Of a DNA stretch of 64,000 nt, positions 32,953 through 42,881 are shown piece by piece. Made by a program: the position numbers and the translations under genes. Under the pieces are notes generated by a model. The model was not told the DNA's origin and searched no databases. It was given only the letters and a program-made list of their open reading frames with translations. Position 1 is the first letter of the stretch. The number at the start of each line of letters is the position of its first letter. The stretch spans positions 37,817-101,816 of the forward strand of contig JAWXBP010000246.1 of NCBI GenBank assembly GCA_034440135.1, written 5' to 3'. Origin of the DNA: Planctomycetia bacterium. GTDB lineage: Bacteria; Planctomycetota; Planctomycetia; Pirellulales; JALHLM01.

Positions 32953-34221
32953 ATGATCGAGAGTCGAATCACGGCATTCGTGGTGGGCACTGCGCTATTT
33001 GCTACCTCGCTCGCGGCACCAGGCTGCAACCGCGCTCAGCCGGAAACCAAAGCCCAACCGATTCCAAAGGTGACGGTAACGCCCGTCATTGCGCAGGAGA
33101 TCTACGATTCAGACGAATACACCGGCAGGACGGAGGCGTCAGAGGCCGTCGAAGTGCGCGCGCGGGTGTTCGGCTATCTTAATACGGTCGAATTCAGTGA
33201 CGGCGACTTTGTGAAGGAAGGACAAACGCTCTTTACGATCGAGCCTGACGAGTACCAAGCGATCCATGAGCAGTCCCTTTCCCGCGTCGAATTGCACAAA
33301 GCCAAGCTCGCGTTGGCGAAATCGAAGCTTGCCCGGAATGAAATATTGGTGAAGTCAAAAAACGTCAGCCAGGAGGAATACGAGGAAACGGTCGCAGCCG
33401 TGCAAGAGGAGGAAGCTCAGATTACCGCCGCTCAGGCCGACGCTAACCGCACCGCCGTCGATCTGAAATACACCGTGCTCAATGCGCCAATCGATGGACG
33501 CATTGACCGAGCGCTGGTCACGAAGGGGAATCTTCTCTCTGGCGGAATGGGCTCCGGAACGCTGCTTACCAAGATCGTCAAAGAGCAGCCCATGTACGTT
33601 TACTTCGACGTCGACGAACGATCACTGCTCCGCTATATGCGGCAACGATCCAGTACCAGTGAAACGGCGCCCGGCAGCTTGCGCGAGCAGCACATGTCCT
33701 GTTTCGTCAAGCTGGCGGACGAAAAGGAGTTTTTGCACGAAGGCCAGCTCGACTTTGCCTCGGCCGAAGTCAATGCGAGCAGCGGCACCGCCAGAATCCG
33801 TGGCGTTTTCAAAAACGACGATCGCGCGCTCGTCAGCGGTCTCTTCGTCCGGGTGCGAGTTCCCGTCAGCAAGCCGTACGAAGCAATGCTCGTTCCGGAA
33901 CGGTCGCTGGCAACCGACCAGAACATCAAATTCGTCTATGTCGTGGGCGACGACGGCACAGCCACGCGGCGCACAGTTACGCTCGGCGGGCAGCGCGACG
34001 AGATGCGCGTCATCACTGCCGGACTTAAATCGGGCGAACGGGTGATTGTCAAAGGCTTGCAGCGAGTCAAGCCGGGGCAAAAAGTCGAAGCCGAGCTCGC
34101 GGAGGCCGCTCCGCCGGTTGCTGAGTCCCCGCCGGTCGAACAGGCCGCCGTGGGCGATTCAAAGCCGGCCGACTCGGTGGTTTCGAAGGTTCAACGGCGT
34201 GGTACTTCCCAGGAGCGATAA
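32953..34221 (+). CDS. RND efflux periplasmic adaptor (AcrA/MexA type)
   Basis: Membrane-fusion protein of 422 residues linking an RND pump to an outer-membrane channel. The N-terminal hydrophobic segment ends in AAPGCN, close to a lipobox. The barrel-sandwich half-motif VRARVFGYLNTVEFSDGDFV and KEGQTLFTIEPDEY is followed by a helical hairpin (about residues 105-160) and DLKYTVLNAPIDGRIDRALV. The beta-barrel and membrane-proximal domains end near GLKSGERVIVKGLQRVKPGQ. A Pro/Glu/Ala-rich tail of about 50 residues is extra. The pump gene follows after five bases; no outer-membrane channel gene is in the window. Confidence 0.92.
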   Translation: MIESRITAFVVGTALFATSLAAPGCNRAQPETKAQPIPKVTVTPVIAQEIYDSDEYTGRTEASEAVEVRARVFGYLNTVEFSDGDFVKEGQTLFTIEPDEYQAIHEQSLSRVELHKAKLALAKSKLARNEILVKSKNVSQEEYEETVAAVQEEEAQITAAQADANRTAVDLKYTVLNAPIDGRIDRALVTKGNLLSGGMGSGTLLTKIVKEQPMYVYFDVDERSLLRYMRQRSSTSETAPGSLREQHMSCFVKLADEKEFLHEGQLDFASAEVNASSGTARIRGVFKNDDRALVSGLFVRVRVPVSKPYEAMLVPERSLATDQNIKFVYVVGDDGTATRRTVTLGGQRDEMRVITAGLKSGERVIVKGLQRVKPGQKVEAELAEAAPPVAESPPVEQAAVGDSKPADSVVSKVQRRGTSQER

Positions 34222-34226
34222 GCGCC

Positions 34227-37200
34227 GTGGCTAAATTCTTCATCTCGCGGCCAATCTTTGCGGCTGTAATCTCGGTCATCGTCACACTCGCCGGCGGAAT
34301 TGCAGTCGGTCTGCTCCCTGTTGCGCAGTACCCCGAGATCACTCCGCCGACGGTCCAGGTGAGCTGCTTTTATCCTGGAGCCAGCTCAAAAGTAGTCGCC
34401 GACACGGTGGCCGCGCCGATCGAACAGCAGGTGATCGGCGTTGAGAACATGCTCTACATGAGCTCGCAGAGCACCAACGACGGCGGTTACAACCTGACCG
34501 TCACATTCGAGGTCGGCGTAAACCTCGATATGGCGCAAGTGCTCGTCCAGAACCGCGTGAATCTGGCGCTGCCGACACTTCCGAGCGAGGTCAAACAAAC
34601 CGGCGTCAGCGTGAAGAAAAAGTCCCCGAGCATCCTGCTGGTGGTGAATCTCGTTTCGCCCCAGGGGACATACGATCAGCTCTATCTGAGCAATTATGCC
34701 ACGATTCAGATCCGCGATGAGCTCGCCCAGATCAAAGGGGTCGGCGACGTCACCTATCTGGGTCAGCTCGATTACAGTATGCGGGCCTGGCTCGACCCTG
34801 ACCATATGGCCGCCCGCGACTTGTCGGCCAGCGATGTCGTCGCGGCGCTCCGCGAGCAGAACGTCCAAGTCGCCGCTGGATCCATCGGCCGCCCGCCGGT
34901 CCCCGAGGGTCAGGCGTTTCAATACACGCTGAGCACGCTCGGGCGACTTACCGACCCCGAAGAGTTCGGCAACATTATCGTCAAGACAGGCGCCGATGGG
35001 CAGCTCACGCGCATGCGCGACCTGGTGACGGACGTTCGCAATGACGATGCCGGGAACGACTACGGTGGAATTCAGCTCGGCGCAAAAACAGAGGACACGT
35101 CCTGCAGTCTCGACGGACAGCCCTCGATCGGCCTGGGCATTTTCCAGCAACCTGGCTCGAACGCGCTGGCCACGGCTGATTCGATTCGCGTTCGCATGGA
35201 TGAGCTGAAAAGGAGTTTTCCGCCTGACCTCGACTACGCGATCGTCTACGACACCACGCCGTTCATCAACGAATCGATTCACGAGGTCTTCAAGGCCCTG
35301 CGCGACGCTATCATCCTCGTCGCCATCGTGGTGCTGGCTTTTTTGCAATCCTGGCGCGCAACCATCATTCCGCTGATCGCTGTGCCGGTGGCCATCGTCG
35401 GCACGTTTGCCGTGATGATGGGCTTAGGATTCAGCCTCAACAATCTCTCGCTGTTTGGCCTGGTGCTGGCGATCGGCATCGTGGTCGACGACGCGATCGT
35501 GGTGGTCGAAGCGGTCGAGCACCATCTTGAGCACGGACTTGCTCCCAAGCTGGCGGCTGAAAAAGCGATGGGCGAAGTCACCGGACCGATCATCGCCATC
35601 TCCCTAGTGCTGATGTGCGTCTTCATCCCATGTGCGTTTATCTCCGGAATTACGGGCCAATTCTTCCGGCAGTTTGCGTTAACGATCGCCGTCTCGACGT
35701 TTTTCTCGGCGGTCAACTCGCTGACGTTGAGTCCCGCGCTGTGCGCCCTGTTGCTCAAACCCAAGCACGAGCAGCGCGATCCGCTGTCACGCGTCCTCAA
35801 TCTTGGGCTTGGTTGGTTCTTCAAGCTGTTCAACGTCGGCTTTGAGAAGTCGGCAAACGTCTACAGCCGAGCCGTGGGCGGATTGCTGCGCGTCAGCTTC
35901 ATCGTGCTGGCGGTCTACGGCGGATTGCTCTACCTCACCTATTTCAGCTTCACGCATGTGCCGACCGGATTCATTCCTTCGCAGGATAAAGGATATCTGC
36001 TTGTCGACGTTCGGCTTCCCGATTCCGCTTCACTCGAACGCACGCAAGCGGTGATGGCGCAGGTCGAGCAGATCGCCCGCGGCGAGGGCCATCAGGCCGA
36101 GAACCGTGGCGACGACAACGAGCCCCAGGATGATCAAGGCCATGCGTCTGGAAGCGGCATCCCGGGCGTCGCCCATACGATCACCATCTCCGGCCAGTCC
36201 ATCGTGCAAAACGCGATCGGCTCGAATTATGGCACGGTGTACGTCGTGCTCGACGAATTCCATCGCCGCCATGGCAGCGAGTTAGGCGCCGATGCCATTG
36301 CCGCCAAGCTTCGAGCCGCGTGTTACAGAGAGGTTCAGGAAGCGTCGGTCGCCGTCTTCGGCGCTCCGGCGGTCGACGGTCTGGGCAGCGCCGGCGGTTT
36401 CAAAGTGATGGTGCGAGACGTCGCCGCGCTCGGTCTCAATTCGCTGCAAGAAACGGCCGATGCCGTCGCGGCTGTCGGCAACGAAGAGCCAGGACTCGTC
36501 GGCCTGTTCAGCGCCTTTCGTTCCGAAACGCCGCAGATGTATGTCGACGTGGATCGCGAACGCTGCAAGGCGATGGGCATTTCGCTCAACGAGGTGTTCC
36601 TCACGCTCCAGCTCTACCTCGGCGGATATTACACGAACGACTTCAACCAGTTCGGCCGCACCTGGCAGGTCAACCTGCAAGCGGACCCGCGCTTTCGGTT
36701 GTCCCCCGAACAGGTACGGCAGTTCAAGGTGCGCAACGTCAACGGCGAGATGGTGCCGCTGGGCAGCGTCACGCATGTTAGCGAGCGGGGCGGACCGGCG
36801 CTGGTCATCCGCTATAACGGCGTCACCGCCGCGGCCGTCAATGGCGGTTCGCTCCCCGGAGTCAGTTCCGGTGACGTGATCAAGAGCGTCGAAGGTGTTG
36901 GCGAGCGCGAGCTGCCGCAAGGCATGAACCTGCAATGGACAGAACTCACGCTCTTGCAAATCCGTGCGGGCAATACGGCGATCGTCGTCTTTGCCGTGGC
37001 CGTCGTGCTGGTGTTTCTGGTTCTTGCCGCCCAGTATGAAAGCCTCAGTTTACCCCTAGCAGTAATTCTTGTCGTGCCGATGTGCCTGCTCTGCTCGGTC
37101 GTCGGCGTCGCCATGGCCGGCATGGACATCAACATTTTCGTGCAGATTGGCTTTGTGGTGTTGGTCGGATTGGCGAGCAAGAACGCGATTTTGATTGTGG

Positions 37201-37559
37201 AATTCGCCAAAGGAAAATCCGCTCAAGGCGTACCGCCCTGGGAAGCCACGGTCGAGGCCTGCCGCTTGCGCCTGCGGCCGATCATCATGACCTCTCTGGC
37301 GTTCATCCTGGGCGTGGTGCCACTTGCCCTGGCTGTCGGGGCCGGCGCCGAAATGCGCAGCACGCTCGGCATCGCCGTGTTCTCCGGCATGCTTGGCGTC
37401 ACCCTGTTCGGAATCTTCCTGACGCCAGTGTTCTACTACGTGATCGTGCGCTGGTTTGGCGCAAAAACTTTGCCGCCCGAGCCAACGGAAACGACACTTC
37501 CCGGCCAATCGCCAGACGGGAACGGAGACGCTGTCTTGACCACGGCATCCGCTGAATGA
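34227..37559 (+). CDS. RND efflux pump, HAE1 (AcrB-type)
   Basis: Proton-driven inner-membrane multidrug pump of 1110 residues. It starts at GTG 34227 with AGGAGCG upstream. The opening FFISRPIFAAVISVIVTLAG, the proton-relay Asp pair in GLVLAIGIVVDDAIVVVEAV (fourth span), and GLASKNAILIVEFAKG with the conserved Lys are present. Two periplasmic repeats and twelve spans are as expected. A short strongly hydrophilic segment rich in Glu, Asp, Gln and Gly (around nucleotides 36070-36150) interrupts the second periplasmic half just after the MAQVEQI helix. It forms an operon with the adaptor gene. Confidence 0.95.
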   Translation: MAKFFISRPIFAAVISVIVTLAGGIAVGLLPVAQYPEITPPTVQVSCFYPGASSKVVADTVAAPIEQQVIGVENMLYMSSQSTNDGGYNLTVTFEVGVNLDMAQVLVQNRVNLALPTLPSEVKQTGVSVKKKSPSILLVVNLVSPQGTYDQLYLSNYATIQIRDELAQIKGVGDVTYLGQLDYSMRAWLDPDHMAARDLSASDVVAALREQNVQVAAGSIGRPPVPEGQAFQYTLSTLGRLTDPEEFGNIIVKTGADGQLTRMRDLVTDVRNDDAGNDYGGIQLGAKTEDTSCSLDGQPSIGLGIFQQPGSNALATADSIRVRMDELKRSFPPDLDYAIVYDTTPFINESIHEVFKALRDAIILVAIVVLAFLQSWRATIIPLIAVPVAIVGTFAVMMGLGFSLNNLSLFGLVLAIGIVVDDAIVVVEAVEHHLEHGLAPKLAAEKAMGEVTGPIIAISLVLMCVFIPCAFISGITGQFFRQFALTIAVSTFFSAVNSLTLSPALCALLLKPKHEQRDPLSRVLNLGLGWFFKLFNVGFEKSANVYSRAVGGLLRVSFIVLAVYGGLLYLTYFSFTHVPTGFIPSQDKGYLLVDVRLPDSASLERTQAVMAQVEQIARGEGHQAENRGDDNEPQDDQGHASGSGIPGVAHTITISGQSIVQNAIGSNYGTVYVVLDEFHRRHGSELGADAIAAKLRAACYREVQEASVAVFGAPAVDGLGSAGGFKVMVRDVAALGLNSLQETADAVAAVGNEEPGLVGLFSAFRSETPQMYVDVDRERCKAMGISLNEVFLTLQLYLGGYYTNDFNQFGRTWQVNLQADPRFRLSPEQVRQFKVRNVNGEMVPLGSVTHVSERGGPALVIRYNGVTAAAVNGGSLPGVSSGDVIKSVEGVGERELPQGMNLQWTELTLLQIRAGNTAIVVFAVAVVLVFLVLAAQYESLSLPLAVILVVPMCLLCSVVGVAMAGMDINIFVQIGFVVLVGLASKNAILIVEFAKGKSAQGVPPWEATVEACRLRLRPIIMTSLAFILGVVPLALAVGAGAEMRSTLGIAVFSGMLGVTLFGIFLTPVFYYVIVRWFGAKTLPPEPTETTLPGQSPDGNGDAVLTTASAE

Positions 37560-37564
37560 CGACT

Positions 37565-37595
37565 TCTCTCCCTCGCTTGCGCGTCGGGTTGGTGT
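37565..37595 (+). repeat. CTCCCTCGCTGGCGC-type repeat, copy 2
   Basis: TCTCTCCCTCGCTTGCGCGT continuing CGGGTTGGTGT. It resembles 13961-13990 and lies directly after the pump gene, before the convergent epimerase gene. Confidence 0.5.
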
Positions 37596-37605
37596 CGTAA
37601 CTCGA

Positions 37606-38592
37606 CTACACGTCGCCGAGCGAAAGATCTTTCGCCCAGGAGCGTTGGGCCTGATACCACTCCACGGCCGCTTTCAGCCCGTCTTCGAAGGACATCTGCG
37701 GCGCCCAGTCCAACTCGGTGCGCGCTCGGGTAATGTCCGCCCAGGTGGCTGGGACGTCGGCGGGGTGCATGGGGCGATAGTCGATTTTCGCCTCGCGCCC
37801 GACCATCCGGGAGATGGTGTCGATCATCGTGCGGAGTTTGGCCGGCCGATCGCTGCCGAGATTGATCGTGTGATGCCCTTCCAGCTTAAGGGCCGCGCAG
37901 ACGCCGCGGGCGATGTCGTCGACATACGTGAAGTCGCGTTCCTGGCTGCCGTCGCCGAAGACGACGATCGGATCTCCTTCGCTGATATTTCGCACGAAGC
38001 GGAACATGCTCATGTCCGGCCGGCCTGCGGGACCGTAGACCGTGAAGAACCGCAGCGAAGTGACATGCAAGCCGAACAGATGATAGTACGTGTACGCCAG
38101 CGCTTCGGCGGCCAATTTGCTGGCCGAGTAAGGAGACAGCGGGCGCGTGACGTCGGCGTCTTCGCTGAACGGCACTGTGTTGTGGCCGCCGTAAAGACTT
38201 GACGTCGACGCAAGAATAAATCGCTTCGTCCCGTGCTGTTGGCATAGGTCCAACAGGTTGAGCGTGCCTTCGACGTTGGTCGACTGGTACACCCAGGGAT
38301 TGGCCACCGACTGCCGGACGCCGGCCCGCGCAGCGAGATTCAACACACCGCCGAAGGGGCGATCGCCAGCGAACACTCCCGCCAGCGCCACGCGATCCGT
38401 GATGTCGATCGGCGCGAAGGTGAAGCCCGCGCGCCCTTCTAATTGCTTGAGCCGCCAATGTTTCAAGCGAGGATCGTAAGCGTCGTTCAGCGTATCAATG
38501 CCGAACACTTCGTGTCCAGCTTCCAGCAGACGCCGGCAAACTCCGGAAGCGATAAAGCCGGCACAGCCGGTGACGAGATAGCGTTCGGACAT
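37606..38592 (-). CDS. nucleotide-sugar epimerase (UDP-glucuronate epimerase-like SDR)
   Basis: Extended short-chain dehydrogenase of 328 residues. NAD-binding VTGCAGFIASGVCRRLLEAG, the catalytic Tyr/Lys in PYSASKLAAEALAYTYYHL, and the substrate-side FFTVYGPAGRPDMSMFRF with GDGSQERDFTYVDDIARGV are visible. The last segment is typical of UDP-glucuronate 4-epimerases and UDP-GlcNAc epimerases. It lies 120 bases after a UDP-sugar dehydrogenase gene on the same strand, so the pair probably makes a uronic-acid sugar nucleotide for surface polysaccharide. The exact sugar is inferred only. Confidence 0.9.
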   Translation of the reverse strand: MSERYLVTGCAGFIASGVCRRLLEAGHEVFGIDTLNDAYDPRLKHWRLKQLEGRAGFTFAPIDITDRVALAGVFAGDRPFGGVLNLAARAGVRQSVANPWVYQSTNVEGTLNLLDLCQQHGTKRFILASTSSLYGGHNTVPFSEDADVTRPLSPYSASKLAAEALAYTYYHLFGLHVTSLRFFTVYGPAGRPDMSMFRFVRNISEGDPIVVFGDGSQERDFTYVDDIARGVCAALKLEGHHTINLGSDRPAKLRTMIDTISRMVGREAKIDYRPMHPADVPATWADITRARTELDWAPQMSFEDGLKAAVEWYQAQRSWAKDLSLGDV

Positions 38593-38679
38593 GGATTGTC
38601 TTCAACCAAAGGTATGTGAATGTGCGCCGCGTCGCAGGAGCCGTGGATGGAATGTCGGATTTCGAAATTCCCCCACTTC

Positions 38680-38702
38680 CCTCTGCGCCTCTGCGGTGAA
38701 AA
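38680..38702 (+). repeat. CCTCTGCGCCTC intergenic repeat, copy 2
   Basis: CCTCTGCGCCTCTGCGGTGA then AAA. Inverse of 26595-26624. AATGTCGGATTTCGAAATTC at 38651-38670, just before it, belongs to the ATTCGACATTC family. Confidence 0.45.
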
Positions 38703-38712
38703 GTGTTTCAAC

Positions 38713-40044
38713 TTAAGCATGTACGATGTTCGTGCGACCGACGCCGACGGCGCGGGTCGCGTTGCGGGTGTCGATCACCAGCGGGGCGTGCTTGACGATT
38801 TCGGCGTAGTCGAAGCCGGTGTGATCCGTGACGATCAGGGCGGCGTCGAGCGAGGCCAGGAATTCCGGCGTCAACGCTTCGCTCGCCAGATCGGGCATCG
38901 GATGGTCTCGCATCTTCGGCAGTCGCGAAACGTGCGGATCGCTGTAGCTGAGCTTTGCGCCGCGATCGCCGAGCATTTCCATCAGCTCGAACGCCGGGCT
39001 TTCGCGGGGGTCGTCCACGTCCTTTTTGTAGGCCACGCCGAGAATACAAATCTTGCTGCCGCGCACCGGCTTGCCGGCGTCGTTGAGGGCAAGCGCTGTG
39101 CGTTCCACGACGCGCGTCGGCATCGAGGTGTTGATCTCACCCGCCAGTTCGATGAACCGCGTCTGCATCCCGTGTTTCCGCGCGACCCAGCTCAGATAGA
39201 ACGGATCGATCGGCAGGCAGTGGCCGCCCAACCCGGGGCCGGGGTAGAACGCCTGGAAACCGAACGGCTTGGTTTTCGCCGCGTCGATGATTTCCCAAAC
39301 GTCGATACCCATTCGCTGCATCAACAGCTTGAGCTCGTTGACGAGCGCGATGTTGACCGCGCGGTAGGTGTTTTCCAGAATCTTGGTGGCTTCGGCGACT
39401 TCGCAGCTCGAAACCGGAACCGTCTTCACCACGACCGCGCCGTACAGGCGATCGGCCAGGTCGAGGCTCTTGGGTTCCAGCCCGCCGACGACCTTCGGGA
39501 TATTGCCAGCGGCGAACTGCGGATTACCCGGGTCTTCGCGCTCCGGGCTATAGGCGAGGAAGAAATCCTCGCCGGCTTTGAGGCCGCCCGCGGCGAGAAT
39601 CGGCAGCACCACGTCCCGCGTGGTGCCAGGATAGGTGGTGCTTTCGAGCACGATCAATTGGCCCGGACGCAGGGCGGCGGCGATGAACTTCGCCGTACCT
39701 TCGATGTAGCTCAAGTCCGGGTCGCGGCTCTCGCTCAAGGGGGTCGGGACGCAGATCAGGATTGCGTCGGCCTCGGACAGGCGCTTCATGTCAGCGGTCG
39801 GCTCGAAGCGTTTTCGCTTCACGCAATCGCCGATCCATTCCGAGGTAATGTGGCCGATGTAGCTCTCGCCTGCCAGCAACCGATCGACTTTGCGTTGATC
39901 GACGTCGAAACCCATCACCGGATAGCCGCCGTCGATGAAAGCCCGCGCCAGCGGCAGCCCGACATAGCCTAGCCCGACGATGCCGACCTTGGCGGTCTTT
40001 TCCCGGATGCGTCCCAGCAGGGACTCATAGTTGTTTTGCGCCAT
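38713..40044 (-). CDS. nucleotide-sugar dehydrogenase (UDP-GlcNAc/ManNAc dehydrogenase type)
   Basis: A 443-residue UDP-glucose/GDP-mannose dehydrogenase family member, oxidising a nucleotide sugar to its uronic acid with two NAD. The Rossmann motif VGIVGLGYVGLPLARAF, VLESTTYPGTT, AYSPEREDPGN and the nucleophile Cys276 in GPGLGGHCLPIDPFYLSW are present. AYSPERE and GHCLPIDP favour the WbpA/VipA/WecC branch (N-acetyl-hexosamine substrates) over plain UDP-glucose dehydrogenase. The epimerase gene follows in the same operon; the GT-C-like gene is divergent. Confidence 0.92.
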   Translation of the reverse strand: MAQNNYESLLGRIREKTAKVGIVGLGYVGLPLARAFIDGGYPVMGFDVDQRKVDRLLAGESYIGHITSEWIGDCVKRKRFEPTADMKRLSEADAILICVPTPLSESRDPDLSYIEGTAKFIAAALRPGQLIVLESTTYPGTTRDVVLPILAAGGLKAGEDFFLAYSPEREDPGNPQFAAGNIPKVVGGLEPKSLDLADRLYGAVVVKTVPVSSCEVAEATKILENTYRAVNIALVNELKLLMQRMGIDVWEIIDAAKTKPFGFQAFYPGPGLGGHCLPIDPFYLSWVARKHGMQTRFIELAGEINTSMPTRVVERTALALNDAGKPVRGSKICILGVAYKKDVDDPRESPAFELMEMLGDRGAKLSYSDPHVSRLPKMRDHPMPDLASEALTPEFLASLDAALIVTDHTGFDYAEIVKHAPLVIDTRNATRAVGVGRTNIVHA

Positions 40045-40157
40045 TTTCTGCCCCGAAATAAGGTGTCACAGCAGTCTGTGCCAGGGGTCGCAATTCGTCA
40101 AGCAATGGATGGCGCGACCGCTAGCACCCAGATGACCGGCCGCGGATTGAGCCCCCT

Positions 40158-41705
40158 GTGCCGGTCCTATCACCTGGGCGCGACAGGTCGTCGCATCCGG
40201 TGCGAACGGCTAAACTCGTGGGCGTTCCCCGCTCACCGAAAGGCGCCCACTTGCGGCATCCGAGTCAGTCAGAAACTCTAGGTTCCTCGTCAACCCGGCG
40301 CGATCAGGCCAACCGCGTGGTCATGGCGGCCGCGTGTCTGCTCTTGTTCGCGCAAGTGAGTTCCGATTGGTACGTCACGCGGGACGGGGCGTCGTACTTG
40401 TCGATCGCCCGGTCGCTGGCCCAACAGGGCGCGCCCACGAATCTCGGTCAGCAGCAGCTTTTCTTCGCGCCGTGCTATTCGTTTCTGATTGCGCCCTTGT
40501 ATTGGATCAGCGACCGTCCGATCCTCGCCCTATCGCTGTTGAACGCGGCGCTCGGCGTGGCCTTGCTGTTCTCCACGAGGTCGTGGATCTCGCGGTTCGC
40601 TCCCGACGACGCCGCGCTGATTGCCGCCACGTGCGTGATCAATGCCAGCGTTGGCATCCTGCTTCGTCGCACGTTGAGCGAAGCGCTTTTTATGCCGGCG
40701 ATGGTCGTCACCGTGCTGTTGCTCGAACACGTGCGCGCCGCTACCGTCGAACGCCTTCCCGTACGCGCGGCGCTCGGCGCGGGCGTCGCGCTGGCGATGG
40801 TCTGTCTCACGCGTCAGGCCGGTCTGACGACGCTCCCCGGCTTTGCCATCGCACTCGGCGTTACGACGTCTCGAAGCGGCGCATCATGGCGGCGTGCGGC
40901 GATGGTGCTGGCGCTGGTCGCCGTGCCGGCGTTGGCGGCCGTGGCGGGATTGGGTGCATACGAGCGCGCCACTGCGGTGGAGGACGCCCGCACCTATGCG
41001 GATTTTCTGGCCGCCGATTCCCAGTCGTTCCCCGCGCAGGTGCGCACAGGCCTGGTGTTGCGCATCAGCGAGATTGGACGGGTGGCGCTGCCGGGCATGT
41101 TCAAAGCCGCGCCGGACGCCAGTACCTCGGGCTGGTTGAATTTTTCGCTGTATGCGGCGACCGCGCTCGCCGTGGTCTACGGGGCCGTGCGCATGTTGCG
41201 CCGCAATCCTGACACGTTCTTATGCATCGCGCCGTTCTACGTTGCACTTTATGTCGTGTGGCCCTTCGATGAAGGAATTCGCTTCCTCGCCCCGTTGGCG
41301 CCCGTCTGGTTGATCGGACTTTATTTCGCCCTACCCGAGGTCCCCGCGCTGCGCCGCCGGGTCGCCTGGCTAAGTTTGATCACGCACGCGATCGTGGCCG
41401 TTGGCTATTGGCTGGCGAATGATCGGCCGGAAGCCCGTCGCGATAACGCGGAATGGCCGGCGCTCGATCGCCTGGCGCAGTCGATCGACGTCCAGGCCGG
41501 CCCCGTGGCATGGCAACTCGACGGCCGCGATCACGAACGGGCAATGTTCCAACTCTCGATCGATCGGCCGGTGAACAATGCGTCGACCAAGGAAGCCGTC
41601 GCCGAGGACGTAACTTGGCTCGTCACCACGACCGGCGCGCTCCCCGCCGATTTTGATAAGATCACCACCGGCGGCAATTATACGCTCTGGCGGAGAAGGC
41701 CTTAG
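40158..41705 (+). CDS. polytopic membrane protein, GT-C glycosyltransferase-like
   Basis: Up to 515 residues from GTG 40158. The first 50 residues look unlike protein, so GTG 40317 or ATG 40323 (460 residues) is a likelier start. About nine to ten transmembrane spans follow. After the first span comes SDWYVTRDGASYLSIARSLA, the acidic first-loop motif expected of GT-C lipid-linked sugar transferases (ArnT/dolichyl-mannosyltransferase clan). The C-terminal domain is soluble. It sits divergently from the nucleotide-sugar genes, which fits a role in glycan assembly. It is not similar enough to name a subfamily. Confidence 0.65.
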   Translation: MPVLSPGRDRSSHPVRTAKLVGVPRSPKGAHLRHPSQSETLGSSSTRRDQANRVVMAAACLLLFAQVSSDWYVTRDGASYLSIARSLAQQGAPTNLGQQQLFFAPCYSFLIAPLYWISDRPILALSLLNAALGVALLFSTRSWISRFAPDDAALIAATCVINASVGILLRRTLSEALFMPAMVVTVLLLEHVRAATVERLPVRAALGAGVALAMVCLTRQAGLTTLPGFAIALGVTTSRSGASWRRAAMVLALVAVPALAAVAGLGAYERATAVEDARTYADFLAADSQSFPAQVRTGLVLRISEIGRVALPGMFKAAPDASTSGWLNFSLYAATALAVVYGAVRMLRRNPDTFLCIAPFYVALYVVWPFDEGIRFLAPLAPVWLIGLYFALPEVPALRRRVAWLSLITHAIVAVGYWLANDRPEARRDNAEWPALDRLAQSIDVQAGPVAWQLDGRDHERAMFQLSIDRPVNNASTKEAVAEDVTWLVTTTGALPADFDKITTGGNYTLWRRRP

Positions 41706-41873
41706 TGCCCGCGAAACACGCGAAACACACAAAAGAATTCGGGGAAAACGCCTATTTCGCAATCAGTAGGCTGTCGTAAATCCGATCCGAATTGCGATTC
41801 CGAATCTCGTGTACGTGTCGCGGCCAAAATCCCTCCTCCTCTTTTCGCGACATTTCGCGTGTTTCGCGGGCAA
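41706..41873. repeat. inverted pair of the GTGTTTCGCGGGCA repeat, copies 2 and 3
   Basis: TGCCCGCGAAACACGCGAAA at 41706-41725 and the opposing TTTCGCGTGTTTCGCGGGCA ending at 41872 bracket about 125 bases. Copy 1 is at 8444-8467. The bracketed stretch contains no convincing gene. Confidence 0.6.
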
Positions 41874-41902
41874 ACTTCCCAATCAACTCATCGAGACGAC
41901 TC

Positions 41903-42829
41903 ATGTCCCTGCCTGAAATTGCTCCCGGAAAGGCCCGGCTTGGTTGGATTGGAACCGGCGTGATGGGATCCAGTATGTGCGGCCACTTGCTTGCCAAGGG
42001 GTTCGCCGTCACGGTCACCAATCGCACACGGGCCAAGGCCGAGCCGCTCATCGCTAAAGGCGCCGCATGGGCCGACACGCCGCGCGCACTTGCCGAAAAG
42101 TCCGACGTCGTGTTCTCGATCGTCGGCTATCCGCGCGATGTTCGCGAAGTGTTGCTCGGCGACGACGGCGCGCTGGCGGGCGCGAAGGCGGGCGCCATCC
42201 TGGTTGACATGACCACCAGCGAACCGTCGCTAGCGGTAGAAATCGCCGAGCGCGCGAAGGAACGCCGCGTCCACGCGGTGGACGCGCCGGTTTCCGGCGG
42301 CGACATCGGCGCGCGCGAAGCGCGGCTCTCCATCATGATCGGCGGCGACGCCCAGGTGGTCGCCGCGCTGCAGCCGTGCTGGGAAGCGATGGGCAAGACG
42401 ATTGTGCATCAGGGCCCCGCCGGCGCCGGACAGCACACGAAGATGGTCAATCAAACGCTGATCGCCACCGGCATGATCGGCGTCTGCGAAGCGCTGCTCT
42501 ATGCACACCGCGCCGGCCTCGATCTGAACACGGTGCTGCAATCGGTCGGACCCGGCGCGGCCGGGAGTTGGTCGCTCGCCAACTACGGCCCCCGGATGAT
42601 TAACGGCGATTTCAAGCCCGGCTTTTACGTCGAGCATTTCATCAAGGACATGGGCATCGCCTTGGCCGAGGCCCGGCGCATGGACCTGGCGTTGCCGGGC
42701 CTGGCCTTGGCGGAGCAACTCTACATCGCCCTCAAGGCCCAAGGCCACGGCCGCAGCGGTACGCAGTCGCTGGTGTTGGCGCTGGCGGCGATTTCAAAGG
42801 TCGAATGGCCCGGCGGAGTGAAAGCGTGA
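41903..42829 (+). CDS. beta-hydroxyacid dehydrogenase (3-hydroxyisobutyrate dehydrogenase family)
   Basis: NAD(P)-dependent dehydrogenase of 308 residues from ATG 41903 (the frame extends upstream through a repeat). The dinucleotide-binding [17 protein letters not shown], the substrate-binding [14 protein letters not shown] at about 128 and the catalytic Lys180 in [12 protein letters not shown] are visible. The C-terminal half has the family [18 protein letters not shown]. It could be 3-hydroxyisobutyrate, tartronate-semialdehyde or glyoxylate/succinic-semialdehyde reductase; the sequence alone does not decide. It is a single gene flanked by repeats. Confidence 0.9.
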   Translation: MSLPEIAPGKARLGWIGTGVMGSSMCGHLLAKGFAVTVTNRTRAKAEPLIAKGAAWADTPRALAEKSDVVFSIVGYPRDVREVLLGDDGALAGAKAGAILVDMTTSEPSLAVEIAERAKERRVHAVDAPVSGGDIGAREARLSIMIGGDAQVVAALQPCWEAMGKTIVHQGPAGAGQHTKMVNQTLIATGMIGVCEALLYAHRAGLDLNTVLQSVGPGAAGSWSLANYGPRMINGDFKPGFYVEHFIKDMGIALAEARRMDLALPGLALAEQLYIALKAQGHGRSGTQSLVLALAAISKVEWPGGVKA

Positions 42830-42881
42830 CGCCGTCCCCGCGGGTATGATATGCTGAAGTTCGCAATGTGGAGACCTATGC

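Noticed and set aside
36030..36272. 80-codon minus-strand frame over the hydrophilic insert of the RND pump
   Set aside because: The plus-strand pump frame is continuous and conserved on both sides; this is a shadow.
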